DNA from: Diphasiastrum complanatum
Taxonomy: Eukaryota; Streptophyta; Lycopodiopsida; Lycopodiales; Lycopodiaceae
Length of the DNA: 64,000 nt
Direction: 5' to 3'
NCBI GenBank assembly: GCA_029204225.1
Contig: CM055103.1
Location: 50,011,470 to 50,075,469, forward strand
The notes under the pieces were generated by a model that was given only the letters and a program-made list of their open reading frames with translations, was not told the origin of the DNA and did not search any database. Position numbers and translations under genes: made by a program. Of this stretch, positions 50,207 through 61,581 are shown piece by piece (within the stretch, counting starts at the first letter, position 1; every line of letters begins with the position of its first letter).

Positions 50207-52283
50207 CATGGACTCTACTATATTTACACTACACTTCAGTTGGTTTTCGAAACGGCAAAAAAGACTTTTCTTTTACCAACTAAAAATGACGTATCTTGCT
50301 TAACTTAGAAATATGGCCTCAAATAAGAAAAGTTTTTTTTTTTAAAATTACTAAGTCTTTTGGTGGGGAACTTGGTTCTCAACGAACGGCCGTGAGCAGT
50401 GCACATGATAACGACTCAATCTAACGGTGAGCATCTTCAGACAATGGTGCACCAAAGGGTGTTGGATTTTCTATAAAAGAAAAGAGTACTACAACCCTAA
50501 GTTTCACTCTTCTTGCTCTCTCCTACTCTCTCTTGCCTTTTGCTCTCTTGGATGGCTTCTCTACTACTGCCATCCTTGCTTGGAGAGGAGGAAACCTGTG
50601 TAAGCTTTGCGGAAGAGTATTCGGGTGGAGTTGTCCTGTTGATAGCCACTTCAACTGATGCAGATTTGCTCACACAAGTTGACAATACCACTTCACGTGG
50701 ATAACCGCTTCACCTTCTACGGATTTACATACACTGTTAGCGCGATTACTTCACGCTAAACATGAGTACTTCACACTAGTTGCTCCATTTGGAGAGCAAT
50801 GGATATTTTGGTTTCTTCTACAGTTCTAATTGAACTATCCCTGCCCATAGAGCTGTATAAAAAGTAATACATTGATAACCACTATGCTTCTCTATGACGG
50901 CACTTCGTAGGAGGCCGCCCTCAATGAGTTTGCTCATACTCGTGCATAATGATCGTGATTCTAAGTGTATGTTAGCACATATATGAAAGAGGAGAACCGT
51001 TTTTGCTGGTGTATGAATACTTGCTTATATTTAAAGCATGAATGGTTGTTTTTATTGATAACTACAATGATTTGAAGAAAAGAGAAATGTACATACCACC
51101 GTACCATTTTCTACATTCAAGCAGAAGTCGGTTTTGAAGCTTATTGCTATATCATCTTTTTACACACATACGATGGCTGACGATTCTAGTTTACTTAAGT
51201 TTGAGTTAAGCACTGCTACAAAATGACTACGTCACATTATAAAGGCTGCATACCATTATTTTGTCACTCTCAATGTTGGTTCAATAGCACAAAAATAGGA
51301 GTTTGCTTAACATTTTGGAAGATGGGTAGCTCACAAGAGATCACCTCACCTCACATTCAGGTATGAAGTTCAATGATTCTATTTGAAAAGGTAGAATCGC
51401 TCCATACTACCATGCAGTTCTTTACGATGTTTGGAATGACACTTTTTACGTGAAATTTTTTTTGTCAGCCAGAAAAGTAATTACGTTCCATAGTATAAAT
51501 CTTTATAATTACGTTTCTCATCCTTGAAAAGGTTGTTTTGGTTAAATAGTGAAGGTGTTGCCTATATACATAAGCCATGGATGTTTTCACAGGTGGATTT
51601 TGATGGGCTTGAACGGCATGGATTCGCCCAAGCCTGCAAGTGCCCGGATTCCCTAACAAGTTACATGGGAAGTCCATGGGGATAGCATGCCACAGATCTG
51701 CCCAGAACCCGACACTATGTTCAAAATCATGTCTCTTTTGTGCATGGATTAATAGCATTCTTACGTGTTTTCACTGCTTTATGAGCTGAATACATTCTCT
51801 TTGCTCTTACACTGATCAGTATGGCATCTGCCCTGATACGGTGCTGATTCAAGGGCAGAATGTATTGCTATTTATAAGATGGATGTATGGTTGCAAAGAC
51901 TGAACGAACGGTTTGTTATTGCATTCAAGCTGATAAAGTAGTGAATCTTGTTTCAGACATGGATAACAACTGATGCTTGGCTATGACACATGTCTTCCTC
52001 ACTTAACTAACTCGTGCGGTTTTGTTTTGTGGGATGGTGGCAGGTAACAACTGGATGTCCTAAAACTTGCTTCACTTTTTGGCACTCTATACTATAAGAC
52101 TTTATACGGCTTTATCTTAACCTATTATGCTATAAATTGAAGGGTTCAAAGGGTTTGGTCTTGACTTGTCAAGAGGGACTACGTGATGTTCTGTTACTCT
52201 CCAAAAGCATCTTTTTAAGATGCCAACTCGACTACCTTTTGGCTAGGGTAGTACCAAACCTTTACCTTTACTTGTATTTTATG
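50207..52283 (+). mobile_element. Retroelement copy C: terminal repeat and leader
   Basis: 50207-50650 is the promoter-bearing repeat (TATAAAA at 50472-50478). The leader follows to ORF1 at 52284. The distal leader matches copies A and B and contains ACTGATCAGT and the CTGCCCT/AGGGCAG hairpin (51828-51858). The section 50700-51300 differs from copy A, so the copies are not recent sisters throughout. Confidence 0.8.
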
Positions 52284-53695
52284 GCTAACAAGGTCTGTTT
52301 TAAGATATAGTCCACATGCTGGTTCCATGATGTTGTTACTCTTGGTTATGGAGAGCCCCTTCCTCCTCCTAACCCTTTTGTTCAAACTGTCATTTGTTGC
52401 ATGAAGAAAGTTGTTGATGTTCACAAACTCATTACTTCTTATGATAAGGCTACTTGTGATGCGGCTGGACCTGATGATAAGATCTTTTGCCTAGTTGACT
52501 TGATGACTACTATGGATTGGATCAAACTATATATGGATTTTACTAAAAAGAAGGAATTGTTAAGCATGGTTGAAAAAATCTATATCGATCTCTCTAACTA
52601 TATGAACGTATTGTTGTTGAAGAAAGTTTCTGCAATTTACATATTCGAAAGATATTTGCCTATTTGGCAAAAGAAAATGGTGACCTTTCTGTTGATGTCC
52701 CTACCCTCACTGAACCTCCTACCTCACCGCATCTTCTGATCTTTATCAAAGACCTTGATGATGATAGTGCATCGCAGTTGGAATCTTTTTCGCAAGAAAT
52801 CTATGAAGTAGACAACCAGTCGGCCTTTGAATTCTGCCAATCCAAAAGTTTCCAAGTACCACTTGTACCCAATCGTACTATCGTGTTCAAATCTGCCAAC
52901 TCCGCCTTTTAACTTTGGAGCCTTCCTTCTGTTAACTTTTTGGCACCCATTTCTATTGAGCTCTGGATTGCCCTTATGCATCTTACTGAAGCTGAAGTTC
53001 AGTCCTGCAAGCTTGCTTCTTTGCATAAGAATCCCACATTTGATAAACCTATTGCATTTTATATTGTTATCAAGATGAGCAAATTTGAACCTACAAGATG
53101 TCCTTCTGAGCAAACCTGGGCTAGAGCTAGAGGCCACTTTGAGACCGGCTTCAATAGAATAAACCTACATCAAGCCAGAATCTGGAACTGGAAAAGACCC
53201 TTCTTTAAGTGTAGATGTGGTGACAAATGTAAAATCAATTCTTCTATTATTTGGTTTCATCATGCTATCTGGTATATGATGAACAATCTTGCAAAATTCT
53301 TCCTTGGTGCATCTTTTCAGAACCAACTCAATGCCTTCTTTCGTTGGCTTCATAAGCCTGCTAGAGATGTTGTCAAATCCCACCTTACTTTTATGTACAT
53401 TAGACAACATATGATTGAAGCTACCATTGAACTCTCCCTTAACCCTATGGCCAAGCTGCTTGCTCACCTTGGCGATGCTGAGAATATACGAGAGATCGAA
53501 TGCCTTCTTAAAGAAAAAGGTTCTCTACCGTACAGGATAAAAACAGGTTCCTTCAATTTAAATAATCCAAGCTCAGTCATCATAGGCAGTGGCAACAAGA
53601 AGAGAAAGTACTTCCCAAGTAGAGGCAATGAGGGGCAGAGCAGTGGTGGAAAAGGAGATCTTCCTATTAGAAAGTTGAACTTCTATCCTAATTGA
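52284..53695 (+). pseudogene. Retroelement copy C: ORF1 (about 465 codons), lightly broken
   Basis: It starts MANKVCFKI, then an in-frame TAG shared with copy B, then WFHDVVTLGYGEPLPPPNPF. VDVHKLITSYDKATCDAAGP and KKKELLSMVEKIYIDLSNY follow, with a one-base loss near 52606. A stop at 52910 lies within SANSAF-stop-LWS. From 52940 to the stop the frame is open for 251 codons: APISIELWIALMHLTEAE, FEPTRCPSEQTWAR, WKRPFFKCRCGDKCKIN, DVVKSHLTFMYIRQHM, LAHLGDAENIREIECLL and a basic C-terminus KKRKYFPSRGNEG. The CxCGxxC cluster may bind zinc. I recognise no family. Its position upstream of an RT suggests a gag-like or nucleic-acid-binding protein. Confidence 0.7.
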
Positions 53696-55150
53696 TCCAT
53701 GTGGAGGAAGATATTGAAGATTTTAGAGTTTTTGAGGTCAATGCAGTTGGTAGGCGATGACTTTTGGTGAGAAGAGATAAGGGAAAGATGTTTTGCATTT
53801 ACATTACTATAATAGATGCCTTGAGAGTATAAATGTTAAACAGCTTTATTCTGAGACTTTCTTCATATATTTGGTTACAGTGATGACATCTTTGAGCAGA
53901 TTGTGTTTGGCTAGACTTTTTTTTCGCATTTGAAACTTTATCATGGATGGTTAGAATTAGCTACTTTCTCACCCTGCTATCAAAATGTGGATCATGATAT
54001 TATTATGGAACATGCTCTAATCTGCAAGCTTATGGTGACAAATGTTTTAAAGACGACTAGATGACTGCATGGTAAAAACTTCACAAAGATGGATTTTCAA
54101 AATGCTATTGATGAACGTGATTGGATCACTACCTTTCTTTACGTGGATGGAATAGATAAAGCCTAGCATAATCCTTGTTTTATGTGCATTAACTTTGTTA
54201 GAAATTTGGTGTTACAAACATTATCTGGTCCGGATTTTGCTCCTTTTCTAGGAAAAAAAAAACAATAACATTGATAATGCTTTGACGATTACTAAGCGTA
54301 CTCTTTCTAACATATTACAAGATGACCTTCTCGGGATAGAAGAATTACCCTTTCTTTTCTGCACCTTTAAAGTGAATAAAAATACTTTGAGATGGATTAC
54401 AAATGCACATGACTGCTACTTTTCAAAGGTGGTCGCATATCGTTTTGGAGCTCTTGGTATGTGGATACCAACCTATTCTGGTTGTGTGACTCATCTATCT
54501 TAATGTGCCAAATAAGATCACTTCTTTGTGGTCCATTGATATCTCTAAGTGTTATGAAAACATCCCTCTTAATAGCCCGGATGGACTTAAGACTATTATA
54601 CAAAAAATGATTTAGCAAAAACGAAAATCTTGTCTGTAAACGGAAATCTAATTCTAATTATTGTAAGTGGAAATGGATTAGCAAACCAACTGATAAGTGG
54701 ACTCTTATAGACAAACTTCTACTGTGCCAATGGAATGATTTGTTGATTGACCATTGCGTTGTCAGACTTGAAAACAAAGCCTGAGGCAGGTTTGCGGTAT
54801 ACCTATGGGCTTTCCATGTCTGGTACTTGTCATTTTTTAATTACAGTTTATGAAAAGACTTGCCAAACCTGGACATGTTGAATATTTACGGGCATTTAAG
54901 AAAATCCTTCGATATATAGATGACATTTGTTTTATTGATAATCCGGTTGCGCTTTCTTTCTTGGATAAAGAACAACTATGTACCATTGATAATGCTAAAT
55001 GGATTTATCCTTTAGAGTATTTAACCATCAAAAGCGAGGAGACTTATCGCAATATGGTAAACTTTTTGAATATTACTACTACCTTTGATTCTGAGTCTGG
55101 CATTTTTTGTATGAGAAAGTTCGATAAAAGAAGGGAACTGCCTTTTCCTT
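53696..55150 (+). pseudogene. Retroelement copy C: reverse transcriptase, Penelope-like motifs
   Basis: Many stops and shifts occur, but the RT motifs are in order. Motif A is SIDISKCYENIPLNSPDGL (near 54535). Motif B is RQVCGIPMGFPC (near 54790). Motif C is RYIDDICFIDN (near 54910). The tail MVNFLNITTTFDSESG and FDKRRELPF follows (55060-55150). DI..CY.NIPL with GIPMG resembles Penelope-like and telomerase-related RTs more than LTR or LINE RTs. The last stretch (54850-55185) is open for 111 codons. The C-terminus is cut by copy D at about 55150, so any endonuclease domain there is missing. Confidence 0.65.
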
Positions 55151-55244
55151 GTTTCCCAACGAAGGGCTATGAGCAGTGCACATGATAAGGACTCAATCTA
55201 ACAATGAGCATCTTCTAACACCGGTGCACCAAAGGGTGCTGGGA
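55150..55244 (+). mobile_element. Retroelement copy D, first part of terminal repeat
   Basis: Matches 50382-50462: GAGCAGTGCACATGATAA, GACTCAATCTAAC, GAGCATCTTC and GTGCACCAAAGGGTG in the same order. It lies head to tail after copy C, as in a tandem copy or a pseudo-LTR. Confidence 0.8.
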
Positions 55245-56487
55245 TTTAATGCAAAAAATGCACTCAGAAAAGGCAAATTATAGCTAAACTCTGGTGACAA
55301 ACTGATAAACAGAATCTCAAACGATTCGCGAAACTTTCTCGAAACTCGAATCATTTCTGTTCGAGAATAATTCGTGTTGGATCAAGCAGGCTTTATAACA
55401 CCACCAAACAAAACGAAATGAATTCTAAACGAAACGAAACGAAGCGAAGCGAAGTGAATTGAATCTTAAACGAGCTTTGACATTGATTCATGCTGGAAGC
55501 ACAGATTGTGAAACGAAATGAAACAAAACAAAAAAAATTGTGACAAGATCAATCACTCTCAATAACGAGACGAGATGAGATGAGACGAAACAGGACAAAA
55601 CGAAACTAAACTTAGGTGAGATCTGAAATTGATTTATCTTTATAGCCAAGTGATTGCAAGGCGAAGCCAAGTGATCGCGAAGCGAAGCAAAGCGAAGCGT
55701 GAAGCGAAAGGATTCACGAATGAAATCAGTTCATCAGGAATTCAAATATGACCGCTGGTCACTGTTAGCTATATCATTCTTACAATCCTTCAAAGAGTAG
55801 ACAGACACTGTTGATTAACATTAACAGATTAAGATAGCATTCAACAATATCAAACCAAGGTGCGGAATTAAATTAGCAAGTGAATCAGAGACACGAATAA
55901 TATCAGACAAAATTTGAGATCATACAATGTATAGAATAGCATGTGCATAACAGCTACAAAATTACCTATTGATCTTCTTGAATTTTAACAACACTGCATG
56001 ACAGATCCATGCAATGCATTGGCGTGAGAGAAATACAGTTCTCTCAAGAATCGTGTCTCGCTCACTAGCGGACCTTTGGATCTAATAAGCCTCTCAAATT
56101 GTCTCGCTCACAGGCGGACTTGTATTCTGTATTTTTGTCTTCTGATTCTGACTTCTTGTCTTGCTTACTAGCATTAGACTTACAATATTATGCATCAAAC
56201 GGAAAGTATATAGTTCGCGAACAATTTTGTGTCGCGTCTTGTAACTTACAGATTAGAACATCTACAACTAATCGCAAATTACAAGAGTGGCAGATTAGCC
56301 ACGATCTAGAATACTTCTGATGATGTCATGATATCTGATCAAATATTTGTACCCCATGGTACTTGGCTGATCTTCTTGGCTATTCGTGGAGCACGATTGA
56401 TTTGTGTTGTGTCGTGTTGTGTCATCTTTTGTCAAAGCTTCAGAATTGAAAGCTAGCAAAGCTTTGGCATTAGAAACATTTTGTTTC
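55245..56487. mobile_element. 1.24-kb insertion splitting the copy D terminal repeat
   Basis: The repeat is continuous in copies A and C but here is interrupted between GTGCTGGGATTT and GGTTTTCTATAAAAG. The insert is rich in CGAAA/CGAAG words (GAAGCGAAGCGAAG at about 55440 and 55675-55705) and has a short repeat GTCTCGCTCAC(T/A)(A)GCGGAC at 56055 and 56100. No transposase, LTR or terminal repeat is recognised. Confidence 0.6.
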
Positions 56488-56822
56488 TTTTGGTTTTCTA
56501 TAAAAGAGAAGGTACTACATCCTTAAGTTTCACTCTTCTTGCTCTCTCTTGCTCTCTCTTGCTCTCTCTTGCCTTTTGCTCTCTTGGTTGGCTTCTCTAC
56601 TACTACCATCCTTGCTTGGAGAGGAGGAAACCTGTTGTAAGCTTTGCGGAAGAGTATTTGGGTGGAGTTTATTGCAATCAACAAGTAAGAATGCTATGGT
56701 AATTTTGATTGAATGATCATGCAAAGGGAAAGCATTATTAGTTTCATTTGCTGGAACGTGAATGAACTCACAATGGTTTGATCATCATAGATACTATGTT
56801 TTTACTTCCAAGAAGTTGAGAA
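56488..56822 (+). mobile_element. Retroelement copy D, second part (TATA box and 5'UTR)
   Basis: TATAAAA at 56499-56505, then the CT-rich start region and GTAAGCTTTGCGGAAGAGTA as in copy C. It ends near 56822, where copia 3 begins. Confidence 0.8.
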
Positions 56823-56828
56823 TACAGT

Positions 56829-58390
56829 TTAAAAATCCGACCACTTGCATAAGTTGGCTTTGATAGAATGGATGAGATTCTCATCATTGCCTGTGATAAT
56901 GATATCATCAACATAAAGTACAATCAAGGCAATGTTATCTTCGTTCATAAGAACATAAAGATTTGGATCTGAATTTGTTCTTACAAACTCATGAGAAAGA
57001 AAGTAATTGTCAATGCGTCCATACCGTGCGTGTGGCATTTGCTTAAGGCCATAAAGCGCTTTGCATAGCTTGCATACCTTATGTTCTTGTCCTTTTGCCA
57101 TGAAACCCTACGGTTGGACCATATAAACTTTTTCCATAAGTCACCATTCAAAAATGCGAACTTCACATCCATTTGATGGATCTTCCACCCAAAATGAGAT
57201 GTTAAGGCAATGATAAGGCGTAGCGTAGTCCACTTAGCCACTGGAGCAAATGTCTCTTCAATTCCTTTATTTTGCTCATAGCCCTTCACTACTAGGTGTG
57301 CTTATGCTTTGTTATCATGCCATCCACATGGAACTTTGTTCTAAACACCCATTTGTTGTCAATGGGTTTCTTTCAAAGTGGTAGATCAACCAACTCCCAT
57401 GTATCATGCCTGTAGATGAATTCCATCTCCTCTTCAATTTCCCTTTGCCACTCGTTGTGATCCTTTGTTTCATCAAATGTTGATGGCTCTTGACACTTCA
57501 AAATGTCACAGCGATCAGGAGACTTCCTTTCCCGTGTTGATCTTCTCACTTCTCCTTGTGTTCTAGATCCTGGTTGATTTAGCCTTGCATCTTTCATGAT
57601 CTTTTCATACCATTTTGGTATCTTAGACTCAGATGATACACTTTGTGGAGAGTATGTGTCCCAAGGAGTGTCCAAGTAATGTCTGCCGGTTTCTCCTTTA
57701 TTGTCGTCTTCACGTACATCATCCTGTGGAGCATCTTCTTCTTCTTCTTCTTCCAAAATTGTAGAAAGTCTTTTGGTGCTTTCATCACTTGCATAGTCTT
57801 CATCTTCGTACCTATGCGTCTCATCAAAGGTCACATCTTTGCTTATGTTAAATTTTGTTCACTATAGGATCAAAACACTTGTATGCCTTCGTTCTCTCAT
57901 CATAACGACAAGCCCTACATCCAATGACACGAATCTTGTCAATTTTTGGCTTTATTCCTATAAATGCTTCTTTGGGAGTCACATTTGGAACCGCAACTGT
58001 AGGGCTCCTGTTTTGCAAGAACATTGTTGCACTGCACGCTTCCAACCAAAGTGAATCGGTCAAGCCCATTTGCTTCATCATGGAGCGGGCACTCTCCATA
58101 ATAGTCATGTTTTTCCTTTCAGCTACACCATTACTATGCGGCGTGTGTGATTGTGTGAATTTTCTTTTGATGTCATGTTCCTTGCAAAAGTCCTCAAAGT
58201 CATCAGATTTGTATTCACCCCCTCTATCAAATCTTGCATTTTGATGCGTGCATCCAGTTGGTTCTCTACTAAAGCCTTAAACTCCTTGAAACGAGCAAAA
58301 GCGTTAAATTTTTTCTTCAAGAAATAATTCATGTCCTCCTTGACTAATCATCTATGAAAGTCATAAAATAATATGCTTTCTTGTTTAAAG
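56829..58390 (-). pseudogene. Ty1/copia 3: integrase C-terminus to reverse transcriptase
   Basis: Minus-strand order: integrase core pieces (YFLKKKFNAFARFKEFKALV; SARSMMKQMGLTDSLWLEAC; FLQNRSPT), an acidic linker (STILEEEEEEDAPQDD), then RT with ETFAPVAKWTTLRLIIAL, the motif A region MDVKFAFLNGDL, KLCKALYGLKQMPHA and the catalytic YVDDIIITG (near 56900). There are at least four frame changes or stops. Both ends are cut: 58390 by unassigned DNA and 56829 by copy D. Gag, protease, RNase H and LTRs are absent. Confidence 0.9.
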
Positions 58391-58776
58391 CTGAGTTGGG
58401 CCGAAAATGGAACAGTGACTGTTGGAGGATGAAGCAACAGGAGTGCCGCTGCCCTATACCAATTTTTTGCACTTCCTATTGCTCGTTGCAGATCATCTCT
58501 TTGATATTTGTCCCTATTTGTGGCCTTGAAACCAGGGTGGTTGAACTGAGACCACTGGATGAATCCGTTGTGCGCTACAGCGGAAATATTGGAGCTGTCA
58601 GCGATGGCTGCAGCTTGATTCTACCAAACAATTTGTAGCGAGGCAGCGTGGGAGGATTCTAGTGGGTTTTGGCTGCAGATGAGCAAAAGGAGGGCACGAT
58701 CCAGCCTTGCCTTAGCTTGTTCATCCTCTCTTTCTATCTCGACGGTGGATGTGGCTGGCACTTCATGAAATGAAGT
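58391..58776. other. Unassigned DNA between copia 3 and the gypsy 3 LTR
   Basis: GC content is somewhat higher than in the surroundings. A plus-strand frame (58381-58638) shows no domain. It is possibly a fragment of host or element sequence. Confidence 0.4.
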
Positions 58777-59442
58777 TGTGGCGACCCAGGATTAGGGTGA
58801 GAAACCTTTACACATAATCCTTGTAAAAATGTTTGGTCGTGTAGCCCTTGCATGGGATTTTCGGAAATAAACATTCTCGAAAATAATTATGGCTTTTGCT
58901 TAGTTGGAGGCTTTGCATGGGTTTTTTCCTTGTGTTATCCACGTAAACTATAAAGTCCTCACAACAGGATTCTAGTCTAAGCATACCATAACAAGCAACA
59001 ACACAAGGGAACATGTGGTGGATAAACCAACCCAAACAAACCTGATCGAACGGATCTAGCCCCCAAGCTATGGATCAATTAGAGTCATGAAAAGAGGAGT
59101 CACATCAGCAGCATGTAGCTACTCATCACAAATCAAACATACACTAGTGAGAGCCCAGTAGGTATACTTATACCCTCCAAGGCCCATGCACCACTAGTAG
59201 TGCACTGTGACACCTTACTGGACACCTCTGCAGCCTATCTGGGCCACGTCATCCAGTTCTCTAATGACTCACTGATAGACCCATACCAACTCCACCACCA
59301 TGTGTTTAGGCCTACAACCACTAATTATGACCATATACACATAAGGGCCCCAATTCCCTTATAGTCACAATTAACTTATGGGTTGTTGGTCTACTGGTCC
59401 CTAGCATGGACACGCTACCCGAGACCAGTCATGGGCATGACA
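58777..59442 (-). mobile_element. 3' LTR of gypsy 3 (about 666 bp; far edge approximate)
   Basis: On the minus strand it begins TGTCATGCCCATGACTGG right after the polypurine tract. The far end is taken at GGGTCGCCACA (58777) so that the LTR has TG...CA ends. The 5' LTR lies beyond the window. Confidence 0.6.
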
Positions 59443-59458
59443 TTCTTCCCCCCTTATT
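59443..59458 (-). promoter_or_regulatory. Polypurine tract of gypsy 3
   Basis: Minus-strand AATAAGGGGGGAAGAA directly before the LTR. It is almost the same as that of gypsy 1. Confidence 0.85.
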
Positions 59459-59479
59459 CAAGTTCTGTCCTCAGAACTT

Positions 59480-59982
59480 AAAATTGAGAAAGTTCCTCCT
59501 TAAGCTTCCTTCCTATTCCCAAGAATCATCATCGTCTGTACATCCCCTCCATCGAACCAAATGCTCGGAAACTATACGATTTCTCAATCATTTAGTTCTT
59601 GTATCCAAGATCTTTTCGGGTTCAAGACGAGATATACCCGATGATTCATCCGACAGGTCCAACTGATCTCCAGATTCAAGATGTTCTCCTTCACGTAGAC
59701 TCTTCTTTAGATGACTTACGTGAAATATGGGATGCACTTGCGATCCTTCCGGGAGTTCCAATTGGTAAGCTAAGGATTCGATCTTTTTCACGGTCCTCTA
59801 TATCTAGGGGACAACCTATAATGATTGTTGGTATGCATTACACTAGAATCCTTCGAGATTCTCAAATATACCCAATCTCCCACTTGGAAGTCTCTCGGTG
59901 ATCTTTTCAGATTTGTATAATGTCTGTCCCTATCCTGGGCACTCTGGACATTTTCACGTGCAATCCATAGCATTTCTTGCAT
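59480..59982 (-). pseudogene. Gypsy 3 integrase tail with chromodomain
   Basis: Minus-strand pieces run from ENVQSAQDRDRHYTN and FQVGDWVYLRISKDSS (integrase GPY/F-type region), through YQLELPEGSQVHPIFHVSHL, to EPEKILDTRTK-stop, LRNRIVSEHLVRWRGC and DDDDSWE. E.ILD.R...LRNR....LVRW.G....D.SWE is the chromodomain signature of chromoviruses, which helps target insertion to chromatin. Stops inside the chromodomain and before SLRRN indicate decay. Confidence 0.8.
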
Positions 59983-60779
59983 ATCGTGAAGAAAATTCCC
60001 ACTTTCTGAAACTTGATCGTCTGAGTCTCAACCGCGATGGGTGACCTAGGCTCAAAACCGTGCGCAAGCATAAACGGGCTATAACCGATAGCCGAATGCT
60101 TACTATTATTATAGGCAAACTCGATCAATGGAAGGTACTTTTCCTAATCAGATTGTCGTCTGGAAACATATGCCCGAAGCATTTGTTCCATTGTCTGATT
60201 TGTTCTTTCCGTCTGTCCATCTGTCTCAGGATGATCAGAAGAACCCAAGCTCAGTGTCGTGTCTAGTTTAGCAAATACGACCGACCAAAAATGACCGATG
60301 AACTTCAAATCGTGATCGCTCACAATATTACTTGGTAATCCGTAAAGCCTAAACAGACGCTCTACAAATATCTGAGCTAAATCAGATGCCTTCACAGTGG
60401 TCTTTACCGAAATAAACGTAGCCAATTTGGTAAGATGGTTGACCACAACCCTAATTGTATCATGTTGTTTATTCGTCTGTGGTAACCCAACCACGAAATC
60501 CATGGAAATACTATCCCATCTCTTGTCAGGGATATCCAGTGGATGCAACAAACCGCCAGCCTTATGGCGTTCAACTTTATTCAACTGGCATTGGTCACAC
60601 TTGACCACATAAGTTTCTACAAAAGGCTTGAGTTTTGGCCAATAAAAATCCCTTCGTTCCACATCCAATGTACGATGTATGTTGGGATGTCCTGCGCATG
60701 GTGAGTCATGATATTCATAAAGAATTTTATTTTTAACAACATCCACATCAGGCACACAAGCCTTCCCTTTCCTGAACAA
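59907..60779 (-). pseudogene. Gypsy 3 integrase
   Basis: 60779-60144 is open for 211 codons. It has the zinc-binding part (YHDSPCAGHPN with two His, then CDQC) and the catalytic core with the first Asp in SISMDFVVGLP, the second in NIVSDHD and Glu in DGQTERTNQ. The Asp-Glu spacing is 35 residues, as in functional DD35E integrases. The usual VDRLTK reads VNHLTK. A frame break follows at about 60140, continuing MIEFAYNNSKHSAIGYSPFM. The core looks less decayed than in gypsy 2. Confidence 0.9.
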
Positions 60780-60849
60780 TAGTCCATTATGGATAGAGAA
60801 GTCATCAGTACCCTTTATATCCTTCCCTCTAGACTGATAACCATGATCA

Positions 60850-61581
60850 TCAGTCCCGCTTGATGTAACTGCTAGAGCCCTATTCTAGATTGGTCCAAAA
60901 TGTGGGTCTTTCTCGTAAAGACCTCTCAGGGAGAGATAAAAGTCTGTACTGATCTCAGTGAAGGAAAGTTCGTTCACTTCACCAATTCGATGCATCAGCC
61001 ACCTGATTTGATATACCGCACTTCAAAGTCAAATTCATGCATGAGTTCTGCCCATCTGGCCTTACGACCTCATAAATCATTCTGATTACAAAAATACTTT
61101 AAAGGTTGATGATCCATATTAACCACGAATTTATTACCATACAGGTAATGCCTCCATGATTGCAAAGCATGGATCATCGCAAAAAGCTCTTTTTCCTGAG
61201 TGGTGAACTTGACCTGAGCATCGGTTAGTTTCTTACTCTCAAAGGCACGGGCTGACCCTCCTGTAAGAGAACAGCTCCAATAGCCGTATCACTCGCGTCA
61301 GTGTTCATGACAAACGGCAAATTTGGATCCGCTGTTCTCAAAACTGGAGCTGAGGCAATTAGAAGCTTGAGTTTGCAAAAACTCTCATCTAGTTTCTCAT
61401 TCCATCTAATAGGAGGACTTGGCCTACCTTTGCGGCTTTTTACTCCTTTCAACATATTGTTGAGAGGTGCAACAATCTTGGAGTACTCCTCAGCAAATCT
61501 ACTAAAAAACACAGTGAAACCTAAAAATGACTTAAGTTCACACACCGTTTTAGGAATTGGCCATTCCACTACCATCTTCAC
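60850..61581 (-). pseudogene. Gypsy 3 RNase H region
   Basis: 61581-61225 reads VEWPIPKTVCELKSFLGFTV, IVAPLNNMLKG, VLRTADPNLPFVMNTDASDT and AIGAVLLQEGQPV (RNase H with the TDAS Asp). After a break come KFTTQEKELFAMIHALQSWR, DHQPLKYF and RKARWAELMHEFDFEVRY. It joins RT upstream and integrase downstream in the standard gypsy order. Confidence 0.85.

Noticed and set aside
51800-51870. Hammerhead ribozyme in the retroelement leader
   Set aside because: CTGATCAG and CTGATACG occur, but neither the CTGATGA core nor a matching GAAA/three-stem layout is present.
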